In this document: positions 53,941-63,798 of the stretch, in pieces | Layout of the letters: every line of letters starts with the position of its first letter | Numbering within the stretch: position 1 is the first letter of the stretch | Assembly: GCA_025361365.1 (NCBI GenBank) | Contig: JANYAM010000190.1 | Span: 1 to 64,000 of the forward strand | Direction of reading: 5' to 3' | DNA from: Opitutus sp. | GTDB taxonomy: Bacteria > Verrucomicrobiota > Verrucomicrobiia > Opitutales > Opitutaceae | Length of the DNA: 64,000 bases | Notes under the pieces: model-generated | The model's database searches: none | The model's input: the letters and a program-made list of their open reading frames with translations, nothing else | Told to the model about the DNA's origin: nothing | Program-made: the position numbers and the translations under genes

Positions 53941-55431
53941 TCAGGGTGTCGCCGCCGGCGTCGGCTCGGTTTTACCGGCGACCTGCGCGCGGGCGAGGAC
54001 GGACAGCTGCTTTACTACGTCGGCGTAGCGCGGATCGTTCACCAGGTTGTGCAGTTCGTCGGGATCCGTCTGCGGTTCAGTCAGGAACGCCCCGGCGCCC
54101 GGCCCGAAATATTCCGCGTAGCGCCAGCGTTCGGTGCGCACCACGACGCCGGTGACGCCGCGGCCGCGCTCGTTCCAGACCGTATAGGCCGGGTGGTCCC
54201 ATGGCAGGTCCGGCTTGGCCAGCAGCGGCGCCAGGCTGCGACCCTCCAGGCCGGCGGGCACCGGGAGCGCACAGAGATCCACCAGCGTCGGGTAAAGATC
54301 GAGCAGTTCGACCACGCGCGGCGAGGCCTGGCCGTTGCTCCGAGTCCGCGGATCGTAGATGATTAGGGGCACGCGGGTGCCCTGTTCCCAAAGCGAACCC
54401 GCCTTGGACCACTTGCCCTTCTCGCCCAGCTGGTAGCCGTGGTCACTCCACAGCACGATGATCGTCTTGTCTGCCAGCCCGGCGGCCTCGAGCGCCGCCA
54501 GCACCCGGCCGACGTTGTCGTCAACATACGAGGTGCAGGCCAGGTAGGCGCGGATCATTTCCCGGGCCTGCAGGGTCGAGGCGTCACGCCGGATGAACAG
54601 GTCGGCGTTGATCGGCCGGATCGAGGCGCGGGGAAAACCCGCGGGCACGGTCGGCCGCGGCGCGAAATCCACCGACACCTGGATTGCGTCGAGGTCGTAG
54701 AGATCGAAAAACTTCTTCGGCGCGACCAGCGGGCTGTGCGGCTTTGCCTGGCCGAAGCCGATGAAGAACGGGCCGTCCGCCGGTTTCCACTGCTTCAGCC
54801 ACGCGATGGTGCGCTCGGTGTTCTGGGTGTCGCCCAGGCCCGCGAGTTCGGTCGGCTCCTCCACGGCTTTCCAACGGTCCGAATCGGGCGCCTGGCGCAG
54901 GTCGGCGGAGACCATGCGCTCGATGCGCTGGCGCTCCTGCTCCTCGGTGATGGCGGTCGCGGCGACGGAGGTGGCGGGTTTTTTCTGGTCGGTAAACTGG
55001 CAGGGCACGCCGCCGAGGGTCCAGGCGGCGGCATCGTCGATCAGGTCGCCGTGGAAGATCTTGCCGTAGCGGACCGTCGTGTAGCCGTGCTGCCGGAAGT
55101 AATTCGGCAGGCTGACCAGGTCCGGATACCACGCGCCGAACCAGTCGCGGTTGCCATAGAGCTCCAAGGTTGTCGGGTAACGGCCGGTGAGCAGCGACGC
55201 GCGCGACGGGTTGCACAACGGATACTGGCAGTAGGCGCGGTCGAACTTCACGCCGCGCGCGGCGAGCCGGTCGAGGTTCGGGGTGATCGCGCGCGGGCTG
55301 CCGAAGGCGTTCACCTCGCAGCGCAAGTCGTCGATGGAGATAAACAGGACGTTCATCGGCGCCGGCGCGGCGCGGGCCGCAAGGCCGGCCGCCAGTAGCG
55401 CAAGAGGAAACAAACGGGCGAGAGGTGCCAT
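53941..55431 (-). CDS. Sulfatase (iduronate-2-sulfatase-like), secreted
   Basis: MNVLFISIDDLRCEVNAFGSPRAITPNLDRLAARGVKFDRAYCQYPLCNPSRASLLTGRYP; CxPSR formylglycine motif. Confidence 0.93.
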   Translation of the reverse strand: MAPLARLFPLALLAAGLAARAAPAPMNVLFISIDDLRCEVNAFGSPRAITPNLDRLAARGVKFDRAYCQYPLCNPSRASLLTGRYPTTLELYGNRDWFGAWYPDLVSLPNYFRQHGYTTVRYGKIFHGDLIDDAAAWTLGGVPCQFTDQKKPATSVAATAITEEQERQRIERMVSADLRQAPDSDRWKAVEEPTELAGLGDTQNTERTIAWLKQWKPADGPFFIGFGQAKPHSPLVAPKKFFDLYDLDAIQVSVDFAPRPTVPAGFPRASIRPINADLFIRRDASTLQAREMIRAYLACTSYVDDNVGRVLAALEAAGLADKTIIVLWSDHGYQLGEKGKWSKAGSLWEQGTRVPLIIYDPRTRSNGQASPRVVELLDLYPTLVDLCALPVPAGLEGRSLAPLLAKPDLPWDHPAYTVWNERGRGVTGVVVRTERWRYAEYFGPGAGAFLTEPQTDPDELHNLVNDPRYADVVKQLSVLARAQVAGKTEPTPAATP

Positions 55432-55509
55432 AGGGTTGAGGGGTTCCGCAGCCTAACCCTACCCACAAGCCGTGCAATCCCGACTGGTGCGGCCAGTAAG
55501 AAGCGTGGC

Positions 55510-56274
55510 CTACCGCCGGTTCGCTGATTTTTTCCGAAACTCCTCGCTCTTCCGCAGGGCGTCGCGCACGTCGCCCTCGGTCCAGTCCTTCTCCAGCAGG
55601 TTGCGGCGGTATTCCTTCAGGCCGGTGGGGTCGGGTTCCCGCTCGAGCACATCCAAGTAGGCCCGGCGGATGATGCGGTCCGCGCCGCCGCCGCGAAACT
55701 CGTCCCCGTGCCGGATATTGTCGCGCACCATGCGCTCGTTCCAGCCCTGGTCGATCATCAGGCTGCGGTAGTCGCGCAGGCCGATGAGGTCTGGCTCGCG
55801 TCCCAGCAGGTCCGTGAAAGCCCGCTTAATGATCACATTCGGCTCTTCGCGCGATTCATCCCGCCGCCGCACCTCGACGCGCAGGGAGGAAATGCGATCG
55901 TTCCAGCTAGCCGACAGGCTGCCCGGAAGCAGGCGGCCGGTGAGATCCCGGGCGCTCTCCGTCAAACGCATGGCCGCCCCGCGAAACTCGGCGTCCACAT
56001 ACACATAAACCTCGGCCCCGCCCTCGACTCGAATGGAGGAGATGCGGTCGTTGAAGGAGCGGCCGCCATCGGGCCCCACGCGCGCCAGGTTTTCCAGGGA
56101 ATCGCCGGCATAAACGATCAGGGCGTCTCCGCCGAAGTTTGCCTTCTCATAGAGAATAACGCGGGGCTCACGCCCCCGGTCCGGGGATTCGTCGCGGCGG
56201 TCGCGGGGCGGGTTTTGCGCCGCCGCCACGAGGGTTAACAGACAGAAGAGCGGGAGCGCGCGCCGGAAGTTCAT
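55510..56274 (-). CDS. Secreted beta/gamma-crystallin-fold protein with two DUF4214-like C-terminal repeats
   Basis: Two crystallin-like motifs VILYEKANFGGDALIVYAGDSLENL...SFNDRISSIRV and VYVYVDAEFRGAAMRLTESARDL...SWNDRISSLRV; repeats RAFTDLLGREPDLIGLRDYRSLMIDQG / RAYLDVLEREPDPTGLKEYRRNLLEKD. Confidence 0.78.
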   Translation of the reverse strand: MNFRRALPLFCLLTLVAAAQNPPRDRRDESPDRGREPRVILYEKANFGGDALIVYAGDSLENLARVGPDGGRSFNDRISSIRVEGGAEVYVYVDAEFRGAAMRLTESARDLTGRLLPGSLSASWNDRISSLRVEVRRRDESREEPNVIIKRAFTDLLGREPDLIGLRDYRSLMIDQGWNERMVRDNIRHGDEFRGGGADRIIRRAYLDVLEREPDPTGLKEYRRNLLEKDWTEGDVRDALRKSEEFRKKSANRR

Positions 56275-56336
56275 GGCGGATGAGACGGTGGCGGGGCCGG
56301 GAATATTCAATGTTTTCACCGGCCCGTCGCGCCGGA

Positions 56337-57842
56337 TCAGGCGTTGAGCTGCGGCCGGGTGGGTTCGGGCCAGTCGACGTGGAAGAACTTGCCTCGCGGC
56401 TGGTCGACGCGCTCGTAGGTGTGGGCGCCGAAGTAATCGCGCTGCGCCTGGAGCAGGTTGGCCGGGAGGCGGGCCGAGCGGTAGCTGTCGTAGTAGCTCA
56501 GCGCCGAGAAGAACGTCGGTGCCGGCACGCCGCACTCGGCGGCGAGCGACACGACCTTGCGCCAGTTGGCCTGCGCCTTCTTCACCGTCTGGTTGAAATA
56601 CGGGTCGAGGAGCAAGTTGGCGAGGTCGGGCTTCCGCGCGTAGGCCTCGGTGATCTTCTGCAGGAACGCGGCGCGGATGATGCAACCGCCGCGGAAGATC
56701 TGGGCGATCTCGCCGAAGTTGAGCTTCCAGCCGTATTCCTGCTGGGCGGTGCGCATGAGCTGGAAACCCTGCGCGTAGGAACAGATCTTCGAGCAGTAGA
56801 GCGCGTCATGGATGGCCTGCACGAGGGCCTTCTTCGAGCCGCGGTATTTCTTGCCCGGGCCTTTCAATATCTTCGAGGCCGCGACGCGCTCGTCCTTGAT
56901 GGCGCTGATGCAGCGGGCAAACACGGCCTCGGCGATCGTCGGGGCGGGGACACCCATGTCGAGCGCGTTGGTCGAGGTCCACTTGCCCGTGCCCTTCTGG
57001 CCGGCGGTATCGAGGACAATGTCCACGAACGCCTTCTTTTTCGTGGCGGGGTCCTTCTGCTTGAGGATGTCGGCCGTGATCTCAATCAGGAAGCTGTCGA
57101 GCGAGCCGCGGTTCCACTCGGCGAAGATTTCCGCCTGCTCGGCGGGCTTGAGGCCGAGGAGACCGGACATGAGCGCGTAGGCCTCGCAGATCATCTGCAT
57201 GTCGCCATACTCGATGCCGTTGTGGACCATCTTCACGTAGTGGCCCGCGCCGTTCTCGCCGATATAGGTGGTGCAGGGCACGCCGCCGAACACGGGTTTG
57301 CCGGGCTTCGCGCCGGGGATGGGCTTGCCGGTCTTGGCGTCCACCTTGGCGGCGACGGCTTCCCAGATGGGTTTCAATTCCTGCCACGCGGCGAACTCAC
57401 CGCCGGGCATGAGCGACGGGCCGAAGCGCGCGCCTTCCTCGCCGCCGGACACGCCGGAGCCGATGAAGCGCAGGCCTTTTTCGCGCAGCGCCTTCTCGCG
57501 GCGGATGGTGTCGGTCCAGAGGGCATTGCCGCCGTCGATGATGATGTCGCCTGGCTCGAACAGCGCGGCGAGGCCGTCGATGACCGCATCGGTCGCCTTG
57601 CCGGCCTGGACGAGGATGACGGCCTTGCGCGGCTTCGCGAGCGACGCGACGAATTCCTGGAGGGTTTTAGTGCCGACGAGGCCGCCGGGCGTGCGCGGGT
57701 TCTCCGCGACGAACTTGTCGGTCTTCTCGGTGGTGCGGTTGTAGACCGAAATCTGGAAACCGTGGTCGGCGATATTGAGGGCGAGATTCTGACCCATCAC
57801 GGCGAGGCCGATGAGTCCGATGTCAGAGTGGGATTTGGCCAT
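56337..57842 (-). CDS. gnd: 6-phosphogluconate dehydrogenase (decarboxylating)
   Basis: [76 protein letters not shown]. Confidence 0.96.
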   Translation of the reverse strand: MAKSHSDIGLIGLAVMGQNLALNIADHGFQISVYNRTTEKTDKFVAENPRTPGGLVGTKTLQEFVASLAKPRKAVILVQAGKATDAVIDGLAALFEPGDIIIDGGNALWTDTIRREKALREKGLRFIGSGVSGGEEGARFGPSLMPGGEFAAWQELKPIWEAVAAKVDAKTGKPIPGAKPGKPVFGGVPCTTYIGENGAGHYVKMVHNGIEYGDMQMICEAYALMSGLLGLKPAEQAEIFAEWNRGSLDSFLIEITADILKQKDPATKKKAFVDIVLDTAGQKGTGKWTSTNALDMGVPAPTIAEAVFARCISAIKDERVAASKILKGPGKKYRGSKKALVQAIHDALYCSKICSYAQGFQLMRTAQQEYGWKLNFGEIAQIFRGGCIIRAAFLQKITEAYARKPDLANLLLDPYFNQTVKKAQANWRKVVSLAAECGVPAPTFFSALSYYDSYRSARLPANLLQAQRDYFGAHTYERVDQPRGKFFHVDWPEPTRPQLNA

Positions 57843-57904
57843 AAGAAGGGATCCTAGCTACGCCTCTTTGCCGGTGAAAACCACCCTGTTTTTCGGCCGC
57901 TGTC

Positions 57905-57945
57905 ATAAAAACCCGGCCCGCCGCGGGATGCGCGGCCTGTTGTGT
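57905..57945 (-). terminator. Probable rho-independent terminator after the small gene 57950-58252
   Basis: Minus strand CAGGCCGCGCATCCCGCGGCGGGCCGGGTTTTTA. Confidence 0.5.
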
Positions 57946-57949
57946 CCAC

Positions 57950-58252
57950 TCAGGGTTTCGGCTGGCTGCCCTGCTTGCTGGCGTAACTGTTGGCGCTGGG
58001 AAAAAACGGGGCGATGCGCGACACGAACGGGGTCAGAAAGGCCGGTTCGTTACGGTTGTAGACCCAGGAGAAAAACACCACCGTGCCGACGACGAAGACG
58101 ATCACCGCGGCGATGATCTTGTTCATCTTCATCACCCGCCGGAAAAGGAAAATGGTCAGGATGAAAGCCGTGATCGCGATGATGATCTTCAGCCAGATCG
58201 CCGGCGGCAGGGTCTGGATCTTCTCAACGGCAGTGACGGCAAGCAGGAGCAT
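57950..58252 (-). CDS. Small two-TM hypothetical protein
   Basis: LPPAIWLKIIIAITAFILTIFLFRRVMKMNKIIAAVIVFVVGTVVFFSWVYNRNEP. Confidence 0.7.
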   Translation of the reverse strand: MLLLAVTAVEKIQTLPPAIWLKIIIAITAFILTIFLFRRVMKMNKIIAAVIVFVVGTVVFFSWVYNRNEPAFLTPFVSRIAPFFPSANSYASKQGSQPKP

Positions 58253-58333
58253 AACCTACGAGTTAGCTGGAAAGCGCCCTGACACGAGTCATTTTTGCCC
58301 CTGTCCGGGGTTTAACCGGGCTTTGACCCTTGG

Positions 58334-59218
58334 TCAATGATAGCGGCCGGCCACGCCCAGATAATCCAGCAGCCAGGCTTCCTTCCAGATGCGGAACCGC
58401 CCCTCGGGGGTGATTTTGCCGTATTCCTCGCGGTCGGCGTGCGGCAGCAGGTAACCCAGCTCCGTGTTGATCATTTCCATCTGCTGCTGCTGCTGGTTGA
58501 TGTCCTCGATTGGGCTGAGGTCCCACGGCAGCACGCCGTCGCCATCCTGCCGCACGCGCTCCTGGTGCCGCGCCACCTGTTTCACCAGGCTGCGCCGCCA
58601 CGGGCGCCGTTCCACGTGCCAGCTCTCGGGATAAAAACCGCCAAAGGGAATATAGAGGTTGTCGGTCACGTAGCGGCGGCCGCCGGCAGTCCGGGAGGCG
58701 AGACTGTAGCAGACGGTGATGGCGCCGTTTTCCTGCGGCACGAAAAGCACGTGCAGCCGCAGCGTGCCGTCGTGGTTGTGGTAGACGGAAGTGCGCAGCC
58801 ACACGCCGCCGCCGAGTTCGGCCTTGAGCGCCTGCACGGGGGTGAAGCGGTTGTCGCGCAGCCAGTCGCGGACCTTGAGGAGGCGCTGCTGGGTCGGCCA
58901 CTCGTCGCCGCTGCTGTTCACAACGTAGCGCGGGAACAGCGGCAGCGGGCTCAGGCTGATGGCGCTCACCTTGAGCCAGTTGAAACCCGACTCGAGCAGG
59001 AACCAGAGCAAGAACACCGCGGCGGCCACGGCCCAGAACGGGCGGTCGATCCACTCGAACTGCGCGTTGCTCTGCGCGGTGTAGAGCGCGAACAGGATCC
59101 AGCGCAACCAGCGGATCGGGATCGCCAACACCGGCGACGCGACCCGGAGGTTGATCCAGAAGAGCGCCAGCAACGCTGCAACGGACGGAACGAGAAACAA
59201 GGAGAGTGTTTCCGGCAT
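58334..59218 (-). CDS. Hypothetical membrane protein
   Basis: N-terminal TM segments SLFLVPSVAALLALFWINLRV and AVAAAVFLLWFLLESGFNWL; clean ORF upstream of dnaN on the same strand. Confidence 0.7.
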   Translation of the reverse strand: MPETLSLFLVPSVAALLALFWINLRVASPVLAIPIRWLRWILFALYTAQSNAQFEWIDRPFWAVAAAVFLLWFLLESGFNWLKVSAISLSPLPLFPRYVVNSSGDEWPTQQRLLKVRDWLRDNRFTPVQALKAELGGGVWLRTSVYHNHDGTLRLHVLFVPQENGAITVCYSLASRTAGGRRYVTDNLYIPFGGFYPESWHVERRPWRRSLVKQVARHQERVRQDGDGVLPWDLSPIEDINQQQQQMEMINTELGYLLPHADREEYGKITPEGRFRIWKEAWLLDYLGVAGRYH

Positions 59219-59254
59219 GGTGAAGGGAGTGGCGGGCGGGCCCGCGGGGTGCGC

Positions 59255-60379
59255 TCAGCTCAGCCGCACGGGCATGATGACGCACACGAAGCTCTCCAGC
59301 GTCTTGAAGACGCCAGGGCTGACCTCGTCCTTCAATTCGAAGAACACCTCGTCCTTGGTGAGGGCGCGGAGCGGGTCCATGACAAACTGGGGGTTGAACG
59401 CCACCTGGAGGTCGGGGCCGCTGTAGGAGATCGCCATTGATTCATGCGACTCGCCGAAGTCGGGCGACGATGCGGTGATCTCGAGCAGGTTGGCGGTGAG
59501 CTTGATCTTGACGGAGTTGGATTTCTCGGAGGTGACCAGCGCCGCGCGGTGCACGCACTGGAGGAAAAGCTCGCGCTCGAGCTTGATGCGCTGGTGCGTC
59601 TCCTTCGGGATGACCTGCTGGTAGTTCGGGTAGTTGCCCTCGACGACCTTGGAGAAGAGATAAATGCTGTCGGTGAGCCCGCTGCTGTCCTTGCCGGTGT
59701 CGATCTGGAACGCGGCGCGGCGCTCGTTGAAGGCGATCTTGAGCTTCTCGCCCTTGCCGAGCAAACGGAGCAACTCGGCCACCGTCTTGGCCGGGAGGAT
59801 GATCGCGCCGGTGTTGGCGGAGGACACGGTCATTTCCTTGCTGACCAGGGCGAGGCGGCGGCCGTCGGTGGCGACCAGCGCCAACTTGCCGTCCTTGAAG
59901 TTGAAATAAACGCCGTTGAGGATGTAGCGGGTCTCGTCGGTGGACTGCGCGTAGGAGACGTTGCTCAGCATCGTGGCCAGCTCGCCCTGTTCGAGCGTGA
60001 AGGCTTTGTCGTCGCCCGAATCCGGCAGCTTTGGGAATTCCTCGGCACCGATGCCCATGATGCGGAAGTTGGAACCGCCCGAGGCGATTTTGACCTGGTG
60101 GCTGGCGCTCGAATCAAAAGCGACGTCGACGTTCGGCAGTTCGCGGACGATGGTGGCCAGGCGCTTGACCGGGAGGGTTACGGAGCCGCCTTCCTTCACC
60201 TCGGCCTTGATCTTGCAACGGATGCCGAGGTCAAGGTTGGTTGTGGTCAGGGAAATATAGTCCTTCTCGGCCTCGATCAGCACATTGCTCAGGATCGGCA
60301 TGGCGGCCTTGGAGCCCACGACGTTGAGGACCTGGGCCAGGCCGTTGCTAAAGTGGTCGCGGTTGATCTTGAATTTCAT
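59255..60379 (-). CDS. dnaN: DNA polymerase III beta sliding clamp
   Basis: [55 protein letters not shown]...[14 protein letters not shown]...VIMPVRLS. Confidence 0.96.
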   Translation of the reverse strand: MKFKINRDHFSNGLAQVLNVVGSKAAMPILSNVLIEAEKDYISLTTTNLDLGIRCKIKAEVKEGGSVTLPVKRLATIVRELPNVDVAFDSSASHQVKIASGGSNFRIMGIGAEEFPKLPDSGDDKAFTLEQGELATMLSNVSYAQSTDETRYILNGVYFNFKDGKLALVATDGRRLALVSKEMTVSSANTGAIILPAKTVAELLRLLGKGEKLKIAFNERRAAFQIDTGKDSSGLTDSIYLFSKVVEGNYPNYQQVIPKETHQRIKLERELFLQCVHRAALVTSEKSNSVKIKLTANLLEITASSPDFGESHESMAISYSGPDLQVAFNPQFVMDPLRALTKDEVFFELKDEVSPGVFKTLESFVCVIMPVRLS

Positions 60380-60576
60380 TCGGTCGGAGGCGGGGAGGGT
60401 GCGGTAACTAACAAAGGGTGATTAGAGAGAGATACAATAATGAAAAGTATCCGTATTATTATAGGTCGCGATTATGCCGATAACCCCCGGTTTTCCGAGT
60501 GAAACCAGCCAAGCCGGCGGCTGTGAGCCGCGCCTGAATAACCGCGAACAACTGGCGGTTTGTTCACAGGGGAAAG

Positions 60577-61494
60577 TTATTCGGAAGTTTCCTGCTTCAT
60601 CTTCACAACCTTCCGGCGCAAGGCGCGCATCTGGGCGTGGCGGACGCCGCGCTGGTAATGGGCGAACAGGCCGTAGGCGATGTAGCCGAGGAAAAGAAAG
60701 AACAGGGCGACTTCCTGCAGGCGGACGACCAGGATTACCCCGATGAAGAAGATGACCAGCGTCCGGATCCGGGTCCGGGTCTCCCAGTTCACCTGCTTGA
60801 AGCTGGGGTAGCGGATCGTGCTCACCATGAGGAACGAGACCAGCATGAGAATGAGCGGCAGGGCGAGCGTCAGCTGGCGCAGCTCCCGGGCGTTGGCCGA
60901 CATGTTGAGCAGCAGCAGGACGAGCGAGGCGACGGTGCCGGCGGCCGCGGGAATCGGCAGGCCGACGAAATCCTTGCTCGATTCCGCCTCCGCCCGGTGC
61001 AGCAGCGGGTTGGTGATGACATTGAAACGCGCCAGGCGCACGGCGCCGCACAGCAGGTAGATGAAGGCGATAACCCAGCCGAACTCGCGGAACCATTGAA
61101 AATCCTCCCGGGGCGCAAGGATGAGGAAAAACACCATCAACGCCGGTGTCATGCCGAAGGAAACCACGTCAGCCAGGGAGTCGAACTCCGCCCCAAACAA
61201 GGAGGTGCGGCCGCCCATGCGCGCGAGGCGGCCATCGAGGGAGTCGAAGATGACGGCGGCCAGGATCAGCCACACCGCCTGCGTGTAGAGGTGAATCCAC
61301 GTCTGGTTGGGGTGGGCCAGGGCGAAGTCGCGGGCGTAGTCGCCCGCATCGGTGAGCAGCCGCGCTTGGATGCACTTGATGACCGCCGCAAAGCCGCAGA
61401 ACAGGTTGCCCGCCGTCATCAGGTTCGGCAGGAAATAAATCCGGCTCGCCTGCGTTACGTTGTAGGGGTTGTTGCGCTGATCGAGATCGGCCAT
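60577..61494 (-). CDS. pssA: CDP-diacylglycerol-serine O-phosphatidyltransferase
   Basis: RIYFLPNLMTAGNLFCGFAAV...AAVIFDSLDGRLARMGGRTSLFGAEFDSLADVVSFGMTPALMVF (CDP-alcohol phosphotransferase motif). Confidence 0.93.
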   Translation of the reverse strand: MADLDQRNNPYNVTQASRIYFLPNLMTAGNLFCGFAAVIKCIQARLLTDAGDYARDFALAHPNQTWIHLYTQAVWLILAAVIFDSLDGRLARMGGRTSLFGAEFDSLADVVSFGMTPALMVFFLILAPREDFQWFREFGWVIAFIYLLCGAVRLARFNVITNPLLHRAEAESSKDFVGLPIPAAAGTVASLVLLLLNMSANARELRQLTLALPLILMLVSFLMVSTIRYPSFKQVNWETRTRIRTLVIFFIGVILVVRLQEVALFFLFLGYIAYGLFAHYQRGVRHAQMRALRRKVVKMKQETSE

Positions 61495-61501
61495 GACAGC
61501 G

Positions 61502-61852
61502 TTACTTGGTGAGGCTCTCGAGGTATTTCCAGAACTTCGAGTCCTGCTCGAAGAGCTGCTTTTCGCTCACCGGCAGTTTCATCCGGAAAAGGGCGTCCTC
61601 CAGCGACGCCTTGTGCAGGATGTAATGCGTGTGGAGTGTCTCGCCCTGCACCTCGAAATAGAAGCGGAAATCGCCCGCGCGCAACCGGTAGAAATCCTTG
61701 CCGCCACGGTGGAACTTGCCCAGCGGCTCGCGCGGGTGCGACAGGTCGGTCGGCCGGATTTTGCTGATCGGGTCGATGACATCCAGCTGCGCCAGCTTAT
61801 CGAGCTTGTTCAGCTCGCGCATGCTTTGTTCGGAGAAAGTGACCTGATACAT
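61502..61852 (-). CDS. RelE/ParE-fold toxin-like protein, no adjacent antitoxin
   Basis: MYQVTFSEQSMRELNKLDKLAQLDVIDPISKI...REPLGKFHRGGKDFYRLRAGDFRFYFEVQGETLHTHYILHKASLEDALFRMKL. Confidence 0.78.
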   Translation of the reverse strand: MYQVTFSEQSMRELNKLDKLAQLDVIDPISKIRPTDLSHPREPLGKFHRGGKDFYRLRAGDFRFYFEVQGETLHTHYILHKASLEDALFRMKLPVSEKQLFEQDSKFWKYLESLTK

Positions 61853-61928
61853 GGTGGGAGGGACACGGTAACCGTGGGGGGGTGCTCGCGTCTTGTCTAG
61901 GCAACGTCACCCCTATATCCCCGCCGTC

Positions 61929-62525
61929 ATGAAAACCAGCTCTGTTTCACTCGCCCTGTTGACCGCCGCGCTGCTGGCGGTCTCCGCCCAGGCCCAGACC
62001 GAGAAGGTCGACATGGGCCCAACCGAGGCCAAGCCCGAGGACGGCCGGATGAAGCAAAACCGCGCGGAACTCATCAAGCGCTTCGACAAAAATGGCGACG
62101 GCAAGCTGGACGAGGACGAGAAGGCGGCGGCGCACAAGGCGATGCGCAAAGAAGGCGGGGGCGGGGGAAACGACCGCTACAAGGAGCTGCTCAAGCGCTT
62201 CGACAAAAACGGCGACGGCCGGCTCGACGATGCCGAGCGTGCCGAAGCCGAAAAGGCCCGGGCGCTGGTCGAGAAGAACGGCGGCGTGGGCCGGTTCCGC
62301 GAGCTCGTGCTGAAGCGCTTCGACAAGGACGGCGACGGCAAGTTGAACGATGCCGAGCGTGCGGAAGCCGCCAAATTTCGCGCCGAGCAGCTCAAGAAAT
62401 TCGACAAGGATGGCGACGGCCAGCTGAACGACGAGGAACGCGAAGCCGCCCTCAAGGCGTTTATGGCCGAGGAGCGCGCCGCACCTGCACCCGCTCCGAC
62501 CCCCGCCGCCGCCCCGGGCAAGTAA
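61929..62525 (+). CDS. Secreted EF-hand protein with four calcium-binding-like loops
   Basis: Signal peptide; four loops FDKNGDGKLDEDE, FDKNGDGRLDDAE, FDKDGDGKLNDAE, FDKDGDGQLNDEE; A/P-rich tail. Confidence 0.92.
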   Translation: MKTSSVSLALLTAALLAVSAQAQTEKVDMGPTEAKPEDGRMKQNRAELIKRFDKNGDGKLDEDEKAAAHKAMRKEGGGGGNDRYKELLKRFDKNGDGRLDDAERAEAEKARALVEKNGGVGRFRELVLKRFDKDGDGKLNDAERAEAAKFRAEQLKKFDKDGDGQLNDEEREAALKAFMAEERAAPAPAPTPAAAPGK

Positions 62526-62570
62526 CCGCATCTTTGTTGCGCGGTGCGGCGGGCGCGCTAGAACGGCGCC

Positions 62571-63797
62571 ATTAAAACCACCCCGTCCGTTACCCTCGCT
62601 GCTATTCGCGCGGCCCGTCGACGCATCGCCGGCGGCGTCATTGTCTCGCCCTGTCCGGAATCGATTCCGCTCTCGGAAATCACCGGCGCGCGCGTCTTCT
62701 GCAAACTCGACAACTTCCAGCGCACGGGCTCGTTCAAGGAGCGCGGCGCGCGCAACGCGCTATTGCAGCTCGACGCCACGCAAAAAAAGAAGGGCGTCAT
62801 CGCCGCCTCCGCCGGCAACCATGCGCTCGGCCTGGCTTATCACGGCCGGTTGCTGCGGATTCCGGTCACCGTGGTCATGCCCGATTACGCGCCTCTCATC
62901 AAGGTCAGCACGTGCCGGCGGCTCGGCGCCCGCGTCATCGTGTCCGGCCGCGACTTCGCCGAGGCCCGCGCCCACGCCGACACGCTGGTGGATCGCGAGG
63001 GCCTCGCCTACATCCACGGCTTCGACAACCCGGCCATCATTGCGGGTCAGGGCACCATGGCCCTCGAGATCCTGGAGCAGGTGCGCGACATCGACGCCAT
63101 CGTGTGCCCGATCGGCGGCGCCGGCCTCATCGCCGGCCTCGCGGTCGCGGTCAAGGCGCTGAAGCCGCGCATCAGGATTATCGGCGTCGAGTCGGTCGCC
63201 ACGGCCAGCTTCACCGCGGCCCTGAAGGCGAAGCGCCCGGTGACGATCCCTCGGCGCGCGACCCTCGCCGACGGCCTCGCTGTCCTCAAGGTCGGCACCA
63301 ACGCCTTTGAGCTGGCGCGACCGCGCGTGGACCAGGTCGTGCGCGTGACCGAGGACTGGATTGCGCTCGCCATCCTGCGGATGGTCGAGCTGGAGAAGAC
63401 AGTCGTCGAGGGCGCGGCCGCGGCCCCGCTGGCCGCGCTGATGGCCGGCCTCCTGCCCGGGCTGAAGGGTAAGAAGGTCGTGCTCACGGTCTGCGGCGGC
63501 AACATCGACCCCGCCATCCTCAGCCGCGTCATCGAGAAGGGCCTCGTGCATGACGGCCGGCTCACGCGCTTCACCGCGGTCATCAGCGACCGCCCCGGCG
63601 GGCTGGCCGAGCTCACGCGCGTGGTGGCCGGGTGCGGCGCGAGCATCAAGGATATCGAGCATGACCGCGCCTTCAGCGGCCCGGATGTCTCGGCGGTGAA
63701 CGCCGTGTGCACGGTCGAGACGCGCGACCACGCCCACATCCGCGAGCTGCACCGGGCGCTGCGCAAGCACGGCTTCCCGGTGCTCGTGGCGAAATGA
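62571..63797 (+). CDS. ilvA: Threonine ammonia-lyase (threonine deaminase) with C-terminal ACT-like domain; apparent ATT start
   Basis: In-frame from ATT: KTTPSVTLAAIRAARRRIAGGVIVSPCPESIPLSEITGARVFCKLDNFQRTGSFKERGARNALL...AASAGNHALGLAYH...ACT-like C-terminus RFTAVISDRPGGLAELTRVV. Confidence 0.88.
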   Translation: MKTTPSVTLAAIRAARRRIAGGVIVSPCPESIPLSEITGARVFCKLDNFQRTGSFKERGARNALLQLDATQKKKGVIAASAGNHALGLAYHGRLLRIPVTVVMPDYAPLIKVSTCRRLGARVIVSGRDFAEARAHADTLVDREGLAYIHGFDNPAIIAGQGTMALEILEQVRDIDAIVCPIGGAGLIAGLAVAVKALKPRIRIIGVESVATASFTAALKAKRPVTIPRRATLADGLAVLKVGTNAFELARPRVDQVVRVTEDWIALAILRMVELEKTVVEGAAAAPLAALMAGLLPGLKGKKVVLTVCGGNIDPAILSRVIEKGLVHDGRLTRFTAVISDRPGGLAELTRVVAGCGASIKDIEHDRAFSGPDVSAVNAVCTVETRDHAHIRELHRALRKHGFPVLVAK

Positions 63798-63798
63798 C

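Noticed and set aside
55490-55513. Full REPIN at the end of the crystallin-like gene
   Set aside because: GTAG stop plus one GGCCA...TGGCC hairpin is present, but the second inverted half is not convincing, so it is only mentioned as a possible single REP.
60380-60580. Possible oriC upstream of dnaN
   Set aside because: Only one weak DnaA-box-like match (TTGTTCACA), no cluster of boxes, and dnaA is not adjacent.
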